A DNA stretch of 51,976 bases from Opitutaceae bacterium BACL24 MAG-120322-bin51 (GTDB taxonomy: Bacteria > Verrucomicrobiota > Verrucomicrobiia > Opitutales > Coraliomargaritaceae), in the NCBI GenBank assembly GCA_905182435.1, contig CAJJBN010000013.1, positions 1-51,976 of the forward strand, given 5' to 3'. This document shows positions 38,716 to 48,604 of this stretch, piece by piece. Under the pieces are notes generated by a model. The model worked only from the letters and a program-made list of their open reading frames with translations. It was not told where the DNA came from and searched no databases. A program made the translations under genes and the position numbers. Numbering within the stretch: position 1 is the first letter of the stretch; each line of letters starts with the position of its first letter.

Positions 38716-39093
38716 ATGGGACTCTTATCATCAGTATTAGGAAACGCAGGTGTCGTTGCGCCAGATAAAATCGAAACGGACTACGCTCAGCTTTTAGCCG
38801 AAGGAGAGACGATTGAAGTCGGCTTCGCAGTCTTTCGCGACACATTCATCTTCACCGACAAACGACTGATCATTGTCGATGTCCAAGGGATGACTGGTAA
38901 GAAAATTGAATATTTGAGTATCCCATATTCCAAAATCACTAAATTCAGCATTGAGACATCAGGTCGTTTTGACCTAGACGCAGAATTAAAAATCTGGATT
39001 GGGAGTGATCCATCCCCGATCCAAAAGAAATTCAATAAGAAGGTAAACATCTACGACCTTCAAAAGGTCTTGGCTCAATTCACACTTGGCTAG
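38716..39093 (+). CDS. Bacterial PH-domain protein
   Basis: 125 residues. Beta-rich, with the pattern of bacterial PH-like proteins (PF08000 type): EGETIEVGFAVFRDTFIFTDKRLIIVDVQGMTGKKIEYLSIPYSKITKFSIETSG in order, then LDAELKIWIGSD and a C-terminal helix (VNIYDLQKVLAQF). These form rings or bind other proteins; no enzyme activity is expected. Its 3' end overlaps the convergent next gene by 4 bp. Confidence 0.88.
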   Translation: MGLLSSVLGNAGVVAPDKIETDYAQLLAEGETIEVGFAVFRDTFIFTDKRLIIVDVQGMTGKKIEYLSIPYSKITKFSIETSGRFDLDAELKIWIGSDPSPIQKKFNKKVNIYDLQKVLAQFTLG

Positions 39094-39326
39094 CGCAGTT
39101 TGTATTGCTTTACGACTGTTGCGGCACGGCGCTTCAACAGCGCATCTGTCGTGGCTTTTTTAGAAAACGTTTTCAGAGCAGCTAGCGCAGCAGTCGAAGG
39201 CGGCAGGTTTAGGATGTAGCTCTCTTCACAATAATCTGCCAGCCAGCTCAGCGCTTTTTGTTGTTGCGCCACCGACGCGTCCGTCGCCAGCAACTGCTTA
39301 ATATGTTGGTTTTCTTCAGCGTTCAT
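39090..39326 (-). CDS. Small all-helical protein of unknown function
   Basis: 78 residues, predicted all helix (EENQHIKQLLATDASVAQQQKALSWLADYC and AALAALKTFSKKATTDALLKRRAATVV). It converges with the PH-domain gene and ends within its last codons. It starts 15 bp after the ion channel stop on the same strand, so it may share that transcript. Confidence 0.65.
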   Translation of the reverse strand: MNAEENQHIKQLLATDASVAQQQKALSWLADYCEESYILNLPPSTAALAALKTFSKKATTDALLKRRAATVVKQYKLR

Positions 39327-39341
39327 GATCGGTCGTGCTCT

Positions 39342-40187
39342 TTAGTCTTTAGCTTGAAGCTCTGCGGGCAAGCGATCGCCACAGACCTTGCAATACGCAG
39401 CATCATGATCGTGATCTTCCCATCCACACGCAGGACAAACCGAAGCTTCGCGTTCTCTTCTGGAGATTTCATCCCGACTCGGGTTGGTCATTTCAGCCGT
39501 CACAATCGCGGTCGGCACTGCGATAATGCCATAGCCGGTGAGCATGATGATTGATGCAAAAAACTGTCCGAGTGGCGTGACGGGGGAGATGTCGCCATAG
39601 CCGACAGTCGTCAACGTAACGATCGCCCAATACACACTCTTCGGAATGCTGCTGAAGCCATGCTCCGCCCCTTCAATCAAATACATCAACGAACCCAGAA
39701 TTAGCACCAATACCACCACCGCGAAAATAAAAACCGCAATTTTACGCGCACTGGAGCGCATCGCATGCATCAATACATTGGCCTCGCCGATATACTTAGC
39801 GAGTTTCAGCACGCGGAAGATGCGCAGCACACGCAGCACGCGCAGCAGCGCGAGATAATGCGCTCCCGGCAGCAACAGATCCAAATAGGTCGGCAAAATC
39901 GCCAGCAGATCTACCACGCCAAAGAAACTCCGCGCATACCGCAACGGCCTCAAAGAAACATACAAGCGCAGTATGTACTCGAGCGTAAACAGGATCGTAA
40001 TGCTCCACTCGACAAAATACAGCACCCGGCGCAGCTCTGGGTTAAGCGTGGGAATACTCTCCAGCATCACCACCACCACACTCAAGGTGATGGCGACGAT
40101 CAAACATACATCAAATGTTTTCTCATCCCAGCGGCTAGACTGAAAAATAATACGCCGCCAATGTGCTCGAAATCGGCTCACCATCAC
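39342..40187 (-). CDS. Voltage-gated K+ channel with C-terminal zinc ribbon
   Basis: 281 residues. Six helices: S1 near residue 30, S4 with regularly spaced arginines ([20 protein letters not shown], about residues 118-137), and a pore loop with the K+ selectivity filter [12 protein letters not shown] (about 190). S6 follows ([23 protein letters not shown]). The C-terminus carries [21 protein letters not shown], a four-Cys zinc ribbon that may tetramerise or sense redox or metal. S4 spacing is R-x-x-R, as in Kv channels. It lies 3 bp downstream of a small secreted-protein gene on the same strand, so the two are likely one operon. Confidence 0.92.
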   Translation of the reverse strand: MMVSRFRAHWRRIIFQSSRWDEKTFDVCLIVAITLSVVVVMLESIPTLNPELRRVLYFVEWSITILFTLEYILRLYVSLRPLRYARSFFGVVDLLAILPTYLDLLLPGAHYLALLRVLRVLRIFRVLKLAKYIGEANVLMHAMRSSARKIAVFIFAVVVLVLILGSLMYLIEGAEHGFSSIPKSVYWAIVTLTTVGYGDISPVTPLGQFFASIIMLTGYGIIAVPTAIVTAEMTNPSRDEISRREREASVCPACGWEDHDHDAAYCKVCGDRLPAELQAKD

Positions 40188-40190
40188 TAA

Positions 40191-40610
40191 TTATTGCTCC
40201 TCTTCTCGTACAAAAAACACCTCTGCAGGCTCTCCACCAGGTCGCATGTATGTGCCAACCAGCACGCGCCGTTCCGCCAAATAAATCAATCGATACGCAG
40301 ACCCAGGGTAGCCCTCGTCGCGCAGTACAAACTCAAGCCGCGGTTGCCCTTCGACCTCGTCAAAGGCAGACGTTTCCACCTTAATCGGCTCTGGATTGAA
40401 GTAACGTGCCACCACGGTGCCGGGACCCTCGCCCGCTTCGATCTCGACCTTATAGGTGCCATCCGAGCGCAACCATGTGGCAAAGAAATCAGACTGTTCA
40501 GGCAGCTTCGCAATGCTGGGGGAAATGTCGTACTTCGGTTGCAAGCCTTGCTGCGCATGCAGTGCACCGAACCACACACTCAATAGCGCTCCAATTAAAA
40601 AAAATCGCAT
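40191..40610 (-). CDS. Small secreted protein of unknown function
   Basis: About 139 residues from the ATG at 40610 (MRFFLIGALLSVWFGALHA-Q); an ATG four codons earlier (40622) is possible. After the signal peptide it is mostly beta strands (SDGTYKVEIEAGEGPGTVVARYFNPEPIKVETSAF, RLEFVLRDEGYPGSAYRLIYLAERRVLVGTYMR), like a lipocalin-sized sandwich. It lies directly before the K+ channel gene. The frame further upstream runs through a repeat and is not coding. Confidence 0.7.
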   Translation of the reverse strand: MRFFLIGALLSVWFGALHAQQGLQPKYDISPSIAKLPEQSDFFATWLRSDGTYKVEIEAGEGPGTVVARYFNPEPIKVETSAFDEVEGQPRLEFVLRDEGYPGSAYRLIYLAERRVLVGTYMRPGGEPAEVFFVREEEQ

Positions 40611-40720
40611 GCCAATAGTCATGCCCCACGCCGGGCTAATGGCAAGGGGTGAATTAAGACAAGGCCCACGGTTCGAACCATTTAGAGGGTACAAAAAGGT
40701 TCGTCCTCGATTCGTGAGTA

Positions 40721-40865
40721 AAGGAGGGAGGGCGACTCGCCCTCCTTTGCAGCAACAAGCATGGATGAGGGCGACTTTGCAGCAACACAGCATCGATGTG
40801 GGCGCCCGCCCTCCTTTGCAGCAACACAGCATCGATGTGGGCGGGTCGCCCACCCTCCTTTGCCG
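40721..40865. repeat. Cluster of GGGCGA/TCGCCC palindromes with direct repeats
   Basis: At least three hairpins of the GGGCGA family (GAGGGCGA-CTCGCCCTC near 40731-40747, and two more near 40800-40860). They are joined by direct copies of CAGCAACACAGCATCGATGTG. All frames crossing it are artefacts. Confidence 0.75.
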
Positions 40866-40961
40866 CGCAATGACCACAGTCCAGAAAAGAGCCTAGCAAC
40901 GGCGAACAGCCTTTGACGCCGCAATCCCAAATCATGTAGTTTGTTTGCGAGATACCGAGAA

Positions 40962-42101
40962 ATGCTCATGCCTAAATCCACCAAATACATCGCACTGCAC
41001 GCCCTGAGCCTAGTGGCTTACCTGTGCTCGTCTGCGACACCACTAGCGGCAACCATCACATCGGTCCCTCACTACGCGAAAAACTTCGAGCTCTCGCAGT
41101 TCCCAACCCACCGAATCGCGACTATCCGCAATGTTCAACGCGGCTCAACGGCCACACATCAATACGCACTCGTCCCGAAGGGCGCACCACTGCCAGAACT
41201 ACCGGCAGGCATCACCGTGATTCGAACACCCGTGACACGCGTAGTCGTCATGGAGACAGTCTACATTGGCTACCTCGACGCATTGAACCAGTTGGATACG
41301 ATTATTGGAGCGGCTACGTCTGACTACATCAGTAATGGAGTCATTCGAGCACTCGTCGCAGACGGCAGCATTCAGAAAGTTCAAATCGGCGCCGCGCTGA
41401 ACATCGAGCGCATGCTGCTGCTACAACCCGACCTCATCCTGACCAGTGTTACTGGCGACCCCGCCTTCGACATTCCATTGAAATTAGCCCGCTCCGGCCT
41501 GCCGGTGGTGCTCACCGCCGGATACATGGAACAGCACCCCCTCGCCCGCGCGGAGTGGATTAAATTCATCGCCGCTTTTTTTGATGTGGGAGACCTTGCC
41601 GAGCAAACCTTCGAACCCATCGCCACACGCTATAAATCGCTGCACGAAACAGTGGCCCAGATTGAGCAACGCCCCACGGTCTTTTGCGGCGCACCTTACT
41701 CTAGCGCATGGCACATGGCTGGCGGCGAAAGCTATACTGCACAGACAATCCGCGATGCCGGTGGCGCTTACCTCTGGGCCGACGTGCCTGGCAGTGGCGC
41801 CATCCCGCTCGATACCGAGCGCGTGTTCCTCAAAGCCGCCCATGCCGACATCTGGATCAACCCTAGCTTTTACCGCAGCCTCAACGAGCTCTACGCAGCC
41901 GATCCACGTTTTCAGAAATTTCACGCTGGTCAAACTGGCCACGTATTTAACAATACCAAGCAACGCACGGCCAGCGGCGGCAATTCGATTTGGGAGCGCG
42001 GCATCGTGCACCCCGACGACGTACTCGCTGACCTGATCAAAGTCTTCCACCCCGAGCTAATGCCGGACTGGGAATTTATCTATTACGAACAGTTGAAATA
42101 G
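40962..42101 (+). CDS. ABC transporter substrate-binding protein (iron-siderophore/heme/B12 type)
   Basis: About 380 residues. Signal peptide after the start at 40962 (MLMPKSTKYIALHALSL ... TPLAA). A PF01497 (FecB/FhuD/BtuF) fold follows: VVVMETVYIGYLDALNQLDTIIGAA, IQKVQIGAALNIERMLLLQPDLILTSV, SGLPVVLTAGYMEQHPLARAEWIKFIAAF, and late WHMAGGESYTAQTIRDAGGAYLW and WERGIVHPDDVLADLIKVFHPE. The mature protein captures the ligand in the periplasm for the next two gene products. Gap to the permease gene is 33 bp. The ligand is not decidable; the Fur box upstream of the facing genes suggests iron. Confidence 0.88.
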   Translation: MLMPKSTKYIALHALSLVAYLCSSATPLAATITSVPHYAKNFELSQFPTHRIATIRNVQRGSTATHQYALVPKGAPLPELPAGITVIRTPVTRVVVMETVYIGYLDALNQLDTIIGAATSDYISNGVIRALVADGSIQKVQIGAALNIERMLLLQPDLILTSVTGDPAFDIPLKLARSGLPVVLTAGYMEQHPLARAEWIKFIAAFFDVGDLAEQTFEPIATRYKSLHETVAQIEQRPTVFCGAPYSSAWHMAGGESYTAQTIRDAGGAYLWADVPGSGAIPLDTERVFLKAAHADIWINPSFYRSLNELYAADPRFQKFHAGQTGHVFNNTKQRTASGGNSIWERGIVHPDDVLADLIKVFHPELMPDWEFIYYEQLK

Positions 42102-42134
42102 GCGCTGATACGCTACAGAAATACTACGGTCACC

Positions 42135-43196
42135 ATGTCCACCGCCAATCCACACGCCTCACCCCGTCGCAGCGCAACGCTGTTTGCCTTGCTGGGCTTG
42201 GCAGTGCTCTCGGTGGCCGGGTTGAGCGCGTGCATCGGCAGCACCGCTCTGAGTATCGAAACAGTGTTCAAAGCCCTGACTGGTGCGCCGGATATTGATC
42301 CCGTCTTACAGCAAATCGTCATCGACTTTCGCCTGCCCCGCATCTTGACCTCAATTCTCGCTGGCGCGGCCCTCGCCACTGCCGGCTTGATGATGCAAAC
42401 CATCTTTCGTAATCCCCTGGCCGACCCCTTCGTATTGGGCGTCAACTCAGGTGCCAGCCTCGGTGTGGCGATCGTGCTACTCGCGCTCGCGCCCACAGGG
42501 CTCAGCCTGACAGCAGGCCTCGGTGTCTCAGGACAGATCTTACTGATTCTTGCATCCAGTGGCGGCGCAGCGATCACGCTCTTCACCGTGCTGGTGCTGT
42601 CCCGAAAAGTAGACATCATGTCGGTGCTGATCATCGGCCTAATGATCAGCTACACAGTCGGCGCCCTGGTGAGTATTCTGATGTATTTTAGCATGGCCGA
42701 GCGCTTACAGTCCTTCCTGAGTTGGTCGTTTGGGGATTACGGCAACGTTAGTTGGACGCAAATGCGCGCGTTTGCCCCGGCAATTCTCGGCGCGCTCGGA
42801 ATCAGCCTACTGTTCGTCAAACCACTCGATGCCCTGCTACTCGGCGAGCGCTATGCCGAAAGCGTGGGCACTCGCACACAACGCGCACGCATCACCATCC
42901 TATTTGCGGCTTCGATCCTCGCTGGCACGGTCACTGGCTTCTGCGGCCCGATCGGCTTTCTCGGCATCGCCGCGCCGCACCTCAGCCGCTACCTGTTCCA
43001 CACCAGCAGCCACCGTATATTGATCCCCGCGTCGATCTTAGTCGGCGCCCTGCTCTCGCTCAGTGCCGACTTCATCGCCCGCGGCCCCGGACTCGACGTA
43101 TCGCTACCGCTCAATGCCATTACCGCGCTGATCGGTGCGCCCGTGATCATCGCGGCACTGATCAAGCAACGAAACCTTAAACGACTGTTCGGATGA
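42135..43196 (+). CDS. FecCD-family ABC permease
   Basis: 353 residues with about ten transmembrane helices. Family motifs include [42 protein letters not shown], and late [18 protein letters not shown] (coupling region to the ATPase), ending [18 protein letters not shown]. It is the membrane channel for the substrate captured by the upstream binding protein. It overlaps the ATPase gene by 4 bp. Confidence 0.95.
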   Translation: MSTANPHASPRRSATLFALLGLAVLSVAGLSACIGSTALSIETVFKALTGAPDIDPVLQQIVIDFRLPRILTSILAGAALATAGLMMQTIFRNPLADPFVLGVNSGASLGVAIVLLALAPTGLSLTAGLGVSGQILLILASSGGAAITLFTVLVLSRKVDIMSVLIIGLMISYTVGALVSILMYFSMAERLQSFLSWSFGDYGNVSWTQMRAFAPAILGALGISLLFVKPLDALLLGERYAESVGTRTQRARITILFAASILAGTVTGFCGPIGFLGIAAPHLSRYLFHTSSHRILIPASILVGALLSLSADFIARGPGLDVSLPLNAITALIGAPVIIAALIKQRNLKRLFG

Positions 43197-44233
43197 ACCC
43201 TGCGCTGCATACAGAACATCTCACCGCGACGAAGCTAAGCATTGGCTATAGCCATCGGGGCCAGGAAACCTGCGTCGCCGAAGCACTGGATCTCGCACTC
43301 AACGCAGGCGAATTCATCTGTTTACTGGGGCCCAACGGCGCCGGGAAATCGACGCTGATCCGCACACTTGCAGGCATGCAAGCGCCACTCAGCGGCTCAT
43401 TAAAGCTGCAAAACCAGACCTTTCACAGCATCTCGCCACGCGAACGCGCGCGCATGATCAGCGTCGTCCTGACTGAGGCACTACCGGTTGGCATGATGGA
43501 CGCCTACTCGCTGGTTGCATTGGGACGCCACCCGTATTCCGGATGGCTAGGTGGACTCAACCAACACGATAAAGAGCGCATCAAATGGGCCTTCAAGGCC
43601 GTCGGTGCCGAAGGCCTCGAAGGGCGACAGATCGCAGAGTTGAGCGATGGCGAACGCCAAAAGATATCGATCGCCCGCGCGCTGGCACAAGAAGCGCAAG
43701 TGATGCTACTCGACGAGCCAACCGCATTTTTGGATCTCCCGCGCCGCGTGGAGCTGATGACCATCCTGCGCAACTTGGCGCACCGCGAACAAATGGGGCT
43801 GCTGCTTTCGACGCACGACCTTGACCTAGCGCTACGCTTTGCGGATCGCCTTTGGATGATCACCACCGACGGCAAACTGATCCAAGGCTACCCCGAGGAG
43901 CTCGCCATGAGCGGTGAGTTCGCACGTATTTTTGCCAATGAGAACTTAGACTGGGACGCCGAACGCGGCTCCTTCCGCGCCCATCCCAACCCTTGCCTCA
44001 AGGCGCACATTCAAGGGGACAGCATCCACGCACTCTGGACGCGCAGGGCGCTGGAACGGTTGGGGTTCGGCATAGCAAAGCCCGACGAGAACAGTGCACT
44101 CAGTATTCAAGTTGTCGAGCTGGACGATCACACCGAGTGGGCAGTGGCTCGCAACGGCAATCAAGCAAAGCACACATCCATCAGTCAATTAATCGACTGG
44201 ATTCGCGCCGAAAGCTGGAGTTCAAAGAACTAG
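43193..44233 (+). CDS. FecE/FhuC-family ABC ATPase with C-terminal extension
   Basis: 346 residues. Walker [19 protein letters not shown] (about residues 44-61), Q-loop, signature [15 protein letters not shown], Walker [14 protein letters not shown] and the switch His in [12 protein letters not shown]. After about residue 255 there is an extra domain of roughly 90 residues ([32 protein letters not shown] ... [11 protein letters not shown]) not found in E. coli FecE. It may regulate the transporter. It starts 4 bp inside the permease gene. Confidence 0.93.
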   Translation: MNPALHTEHLTATKLSIGYSHRGQETCVAEALDLALNAGEFICLLGPNGAGKSTLIRTLAGMQAPLSGSLKLQNQTFHSISPRERARMISVVLTEALPVGMMDAYSLVALGRHPYSGWLGGLNQHDKERIKWAFKAVGAEGLEGRQIAELSDGERQKISIARALAQEAQVMLLDEPTAFLDLPRRVELMTILRNLAHREQMGLLLSTHDLDLALRFADRLWMITTDGKLIQGYPEELAMSGEFARIFANENLDWDAERGSFRAHPNPCLKAHIQGDSIHALWTRRALERLGFGIAKPDENSALSIQVVELDDHTEWAVARNGNQAKHTSISQLIDWIRAESWSSKN

Positions 44234-44243
44234 CAAAGGAGTG

Positions 44244-44370
44244 TGGGCGACCCGCCCACAAACAACCCGCGCGTATTTCTAACAGTATGAAAAAGTGGGC
44301 GACCCGCCCACAAACAACCCGCGCGTATCTCTGACAGCATGAAAATGTGGGCGGGTCGCCCACACTCCTA
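44244..44370. repeat. Two direct 57-bp repeats and an inverted GGGCGACCCGCCC hairpin
   Basis: GTGGGCGACCCGCCCACAAACAACCCGCGCGTAT... occurs twice in direct order (about 44244 and 44297), followed by an inverted copy. It lies between the convergent ABC operon and the fur gene and may end transcription from both sides. Confidence 0.75.
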
Positions 44371-44381
44371 TAACCCAGCCG

Positions 44382-44756
44382 CTACTTCTGGTTCGAACAA
44401 TCCGGGCAGGTGCCTGCATAGACAATCTCGCCGCCGGTCACCACGAAACCCTTAGGCGCGTGCACCTGCGGCAGTTGCATTGCCACGGGAAGATCGAACA
44501 CTTTGTTGCAACTGCGGCAGATGAAATGCGGATGCTCACTTTCGGCGGGCAACTCATAGCGCCGCGGCTGGCCGGGGAACTCCACCCCAATAATCTGAAA
44601 GGCAGCCGTCATCTCACGAATCGCGCGATTGACGGTGGCCGAACCCAGCCGCGGAATCTGCTGGCGGCCCAGCGATAGGATCTCCTCACGCGTCAACGGA
44701 CGCGCCGCCTTTTTCAAGACAGACAGGATCACTTCACGCTGTTGAGTATGAATCAT
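44382..44756 (-). CDS. Fur-family metalloregulator
   Basis: About 124 residues from the ATG at 44756 (MIHTQQREVILSVLKKAARP); an upstream Met at 44798 is unlikely. The N-terminal winged HTH contains LTREEILSLGRQQIPRLGSATVNRAIREM. The dimerisation/metal domain has EHPHFICRSCNKVFDLP and the C-terminal CPDC, giving the structural CxxC...CxxC zinc site and His/Glu metal ligands. Classical Fur has a HHH motif; here only HPHF remains, so it could be Fur, Zur or PerR. It is 14 bp behind the surface-protein gene and probably ends the same operon, which has a Fur box at its head. Confidence 0.9.
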   Translation of the reverse strand: MIHTQQREVILSVLKKAARPLTREEILSLGRQQIPRLGSATVNRAIREMTAAFQIIGVEFPGQPRRYELPAESEHPHFICRSCNKVFDLPVAMQLPQVHAPKGFVVTGGEIVYAGTCPDCSNQK

Positions 44757-44770
44757 CAGGTTAAAATTAC

Positions 44771-46446
44771 TTACTGAGCGCCGAAATGCACCTTCCAAAA
44801 ATTGGATAGTGCATCCCCCATCGAAACACGCAAACGAAATACCTGCAGCGGGTTATCCATGGAGCCGGTCTGCAGTATTTCCAGCAACTCTGGGGCCGCA
44901 TCAGTCCAAGCACTCAGCGTCAACGATTCCTTCACTCGTACATCGACAAGCGCTCTCAAGCTTACAGGCACAGTAAATACAAATGCGCCATCAACACGCA
45001 CGACCGAAACTTTAGTCGAGCTATCCGGATCTGTAGGATCGGAGCCACTCGCATACTCTTGAAAATCAGAGACACCATCCGAATCAGAATCGTTGGTTGC
45101 ATCTCCGGAGATCGCATAGACCGCCTGCCAGGTAGCAAACGAACGTGGCGCGTTCACGGCATTGGCCTCCACGACTTGAAAGCGCATCAACACCTCGACC
45201 GCGGGCGCCGTATCGCCATCACCCGCTTGAGTGGCACTCAGCACGACCTCGCGCACTTCGGAACCAACTGCTAATTCGAACCCTGATGTATCCGTAACAA
45301 TCGAATCCGATGACCCCGAGAGCACCTGCACCGCGACTGGCAATCCACTACTAGAGACAACATGCAGAACCACCCCAGTAGCTCCCTTAATCTGGTTCGC
45401 GACAGGCTCGAAAAAGATATGCTGCAACGTATCAGCGATCACAAAGCTACGCATCACAGGCTCAGCTGGCGCATACTGATTATCCCCAGACTGATTCGCA
45501 CTCACCCGCACCGTGCCCTTGCCAGTAAAGGTCAACACCTCGCCAACAATCGTAGCCGGCCCTTCGGCGATACTAAACGTAATAGGTAATCCACTCGAGA
45601 CAACGACTGCGCTACACTACATCATCTTCAACGGTCTATTGCGCGATCTCAGAAAAAATAATCGACTGCTCCAAGCCATCCGGCTCAACCCGATTTAGTA
45701 CACCAATCGCATCTAAATCAAATCCAGCACTGCCAGTCGTCGGATACGGATCATAGATTCTATACCATCTGCATCCTTCGCGGAACCATCGCCCACGACA
45801 TCGACCAAGCGAATGTAACGTATAGCGTCTAAATCAAGATAAGGGAAATTTGCACTCAGATGCGCCTGATAGGTCGGCGACAAAGCGATATCTTCACCGA
45901 GGGCATCATACGCGAGTTGTATCTGATTCAGATCAAACGGCATCCCCTTGCCCTGCTTATACCGACTCGCCAACCCATAAATGAAAGAAGCGTCAACAAC
46001 CTGCGATGGCGTATTAGTAAATGAAAAGTTCGGAAAACGCACAAAGTGCGCTCCATCACTCGACACTTCCACCCATGCGAGTTCCAAGAAGGTATCGCTA
46101 AAACTGTTTTCAAACACACAGAAATCCGCGCCGTCACCGTCGTGAATTGGCTGCGTAAACGTCATCGTAATATCGCCCCCACGGCCGAGACAGACAATAT
46201 CGGTAGACGAACCAACTGCGGACCTAATGCCTTTCGGGTGTCTTCCAATTGTCCGCGATGTGACTACCGTAATGAACATTCTGATACCCAGTCGCCCATG
46301 CGACAATTCGCGCATCATCTTTCGCGATCGCATCATCTGTCAGCGAACGGAAAATCACTGGCATTCACATACCCCATCAGATTGAGCTGCGAGAGCAACC
46401 ATATGAGTAGCAAGCCCACAGAGTGTTTATATCGATTCCGAGTCAT
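44771..46446 (-). pseudogene. Large surface protein: secreted domain plus MBG-like repeats, many breaks
   Basis: Pieces in several frames join into one protein of 558 residues once indels are repaired. It starts MTRNRYKHSVGLLLIWLL (signal peptide, ATG at 46446). It continues [61 protein letters not shown] and [19 protein letters not shown], a domain seen in surface proteins beside TonB/ABC loci. Then come MBG-like repeats (ASSGLPITFSIAEGPATI-like, twice), a DSDSDGVSDFQEYASGSDPTD calcium-binding-type stretch and a C-terminal sandwich. Breaks: surplus base near 46343, two missing G near 46222-46232, one missing near 45757, an in-frame TAG at 45636-45638, a surplus base near 45614. Five indels plus a stop make real decay possible here. 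Confidence 0.7.
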
Positions 46447-46457
46447 TTCATTTTTCG

Positions 46458-48525
46458 TTAAAATTCCAACGTCATCCCAGTATAGACCGCACTCCCCATC
46501 CCTGGGTAATAGGCACCATAATAAACAGATTCAGCAAAGAGCTCATCAAATAGATTCGTGCCCTTCACATAGACAGAGCAGTGCTCGTTCACCTGATACT
46601 GTATCCGAGCATCCACTACATTATAGCCATCGATCTGTTTAAACTCATTTTCAAAATCGCCCCCCTGATACTGCTCACCGACATAGCGATGTATCAAAGT
46701 CAGACGCAAATCAGGGATCAACTCGTACCACACTTGATTAGTCGCATGCACAGATGGCACCAACGGCACAGAATTGCCACGCCCCTCGCCTGACCGCATC
46801 TCGGTATGCACATACGCAATACGAGTTGAACACCCAAAGCGCTCAATTGAATACGTCCACGAAAAATCCGCACCATACCGATTCACCGCACCCACATTCA
46901 GTAGCCAGATTCGGACACGGGGTCTTCAACAAAACCAATTTCGTCATCCATCCTGAGCACATAGCCAGTCAAATAAAGCTGATGACGTTCGCCAATATAT
47001 TTAAACCCTAGGTCAAAACCATCGCCTTCCTCGGCCTCAAGATCACCATTCACGGGCTCTGCCAATACAACTTATTATTTGACTCTTCCCAATGAATGGT
47101 TCCAATATCGTTTAAAGCAAAACTAGCACTCAATTTTTCAGAAAAACGATAGTTCAATGAGATCTCAACTGCTCCACCATGTTCATTCACTGTTTCAGAA
47201 TAGGACTGATCAGGATCTAGGTCAGCTGGGTTTTTATAATTCGGGTTGGGAAAGGTGCCTCGATTCGTCTCAATAAATGGCTCAATTTGATTGGCGACAT
47301 AGGTATCATTATTAACCTCGAAGCGCGTCCACTCATAGCGCGCACCACCACTCAAAGTCAGCTGATCAGTCAACGCCTGCTCCGCAAATATATAGGGACT
47401 CACGCGCCCCTCTTCGACATCTGCTTTAGATCGCTCATAGTCATGAGACTCATCCAAATACTGATGAAAATCGAGTGTATCATAGACAACGTCGGTGCCC
47501 ATAATCAAACGATGCCCATGCTCACCGAGCTGGACCCGCGGCCGCATCGTCCAGCCGGTCTGCTCATTCTCTCCATAAATCCCCGAGAAGCCCCAATCCG
47601 TATCACTGTAGTCATAACCAATGGAAAATTCATAATTCCCCCACGAACGGTCGCCCTGCAATTGCACCGTCGCACGACCGCTTTCTTCAGTCGCTTCGTC
47701 CTCACCTAAATTCGAAGATGAACGCGGATCCGATCGGTAGTCGTCATAAATCAATGGCCCAGGAAACTGATTGTGGATCTTGCCACCAGAAATAAAGAAA
47801 TCAATACGGTCGCCGGACTCGAAATAATACTCAGCTCCAGCATTGGCGTTACGCGACCACGTCTCTGCGTGATCACGGTAGCCATCTTCGCTCATCCACG
47901 AGCCACCCGCTCGAACACCCCATTTGTCCGTCATCATACACGCATTCATAGACTCACGGTGGTAGCCGTAACTCCCGACATCCCCTTTCAACTCAAGATG
48001 CGTGCCTGCCGCCTGACGGGTCTCAATTTTAATCACGCCCGCAAGCGCACGGTCACCATAGAGCACATTCTGCCCCCCATGCAGCACCTCCACCGATTCA
48101 ATCGAATCGAGCGGTACTTGTTCCCAATCGATACCACCCATATCGGATGGGTTCATCGGCTGCCCATTGACCAACACCAAATTTCGCAAGCCGCTATTCT
48201 CACCAAAGCCTCGCATTGAGACCTCACCATCTGAGACACGTCCCGAACTGCTACGAAAAAAAATGTTCGCTTCATTTTGCAACAAATCCGGCACGCTAGT
48301 CGCAGTGGACGCTTCGATCTGCGCACGCTCGATACGTTGCACATCTGCAGGCACGCCCAAGACATCCTCGGGGAAGTGCCATGCTGTCACGGTATAACTC
48401 GGCAAGCTAACGACACCTCCGGAATTCTCCGCAAGCGCATCTACCTCCTCAGCCATAAGCACTGCAGCCCCAAGCCAACAGGCTACGGAGCTAATACTCA
48501 AAAAGACTTGAGAAACAGATGTCAT
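46458..48525 (-). pseudogene. TonB-dependent outer-membrane receptor, two one-base deletions
   Basis: About 689 residues when repaired, from the ATG at 48525. Signal peptide (MTSVSQVFLSISSVACWLGAAVLMA-E), TonB-box-like SLPSYTVTA, and plug domain with VPDLLQNEANIFFRSSS, SMRGFGENSGLRNLVLVNGQP and VEVLHGGQNVLYGDRALAGVIKI. The 22-strand barrel ends AVYTGMTLEF with the C-terminal Phe. As written it stops at 47050. Continuing one frame over gives EPVNGDLEAEEGDGFDLGFKYIG, and again near 46902 gives NVGAVNRYGADFSW to the end. It imports a large ligand such as a ferric siderophore or heme with TonB energy. It lies between the surface-protein and PEP-CTERM genes. Confidence 0.9.
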
Positions 48526-48604
48526 AAGCTGCAAAAAGCAGACTGCTATGAATTCAAGGATGAACCACACAACAGCCTGCTAATGAACGGATACTACCAA
48601 AAGT

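Noticed and set aside
40611..40877. N-terminal extension of the small secreted protein
   Set aside because: The residues come from the GGGCGA repeat cluster, and a signal peptide begins at 40610.
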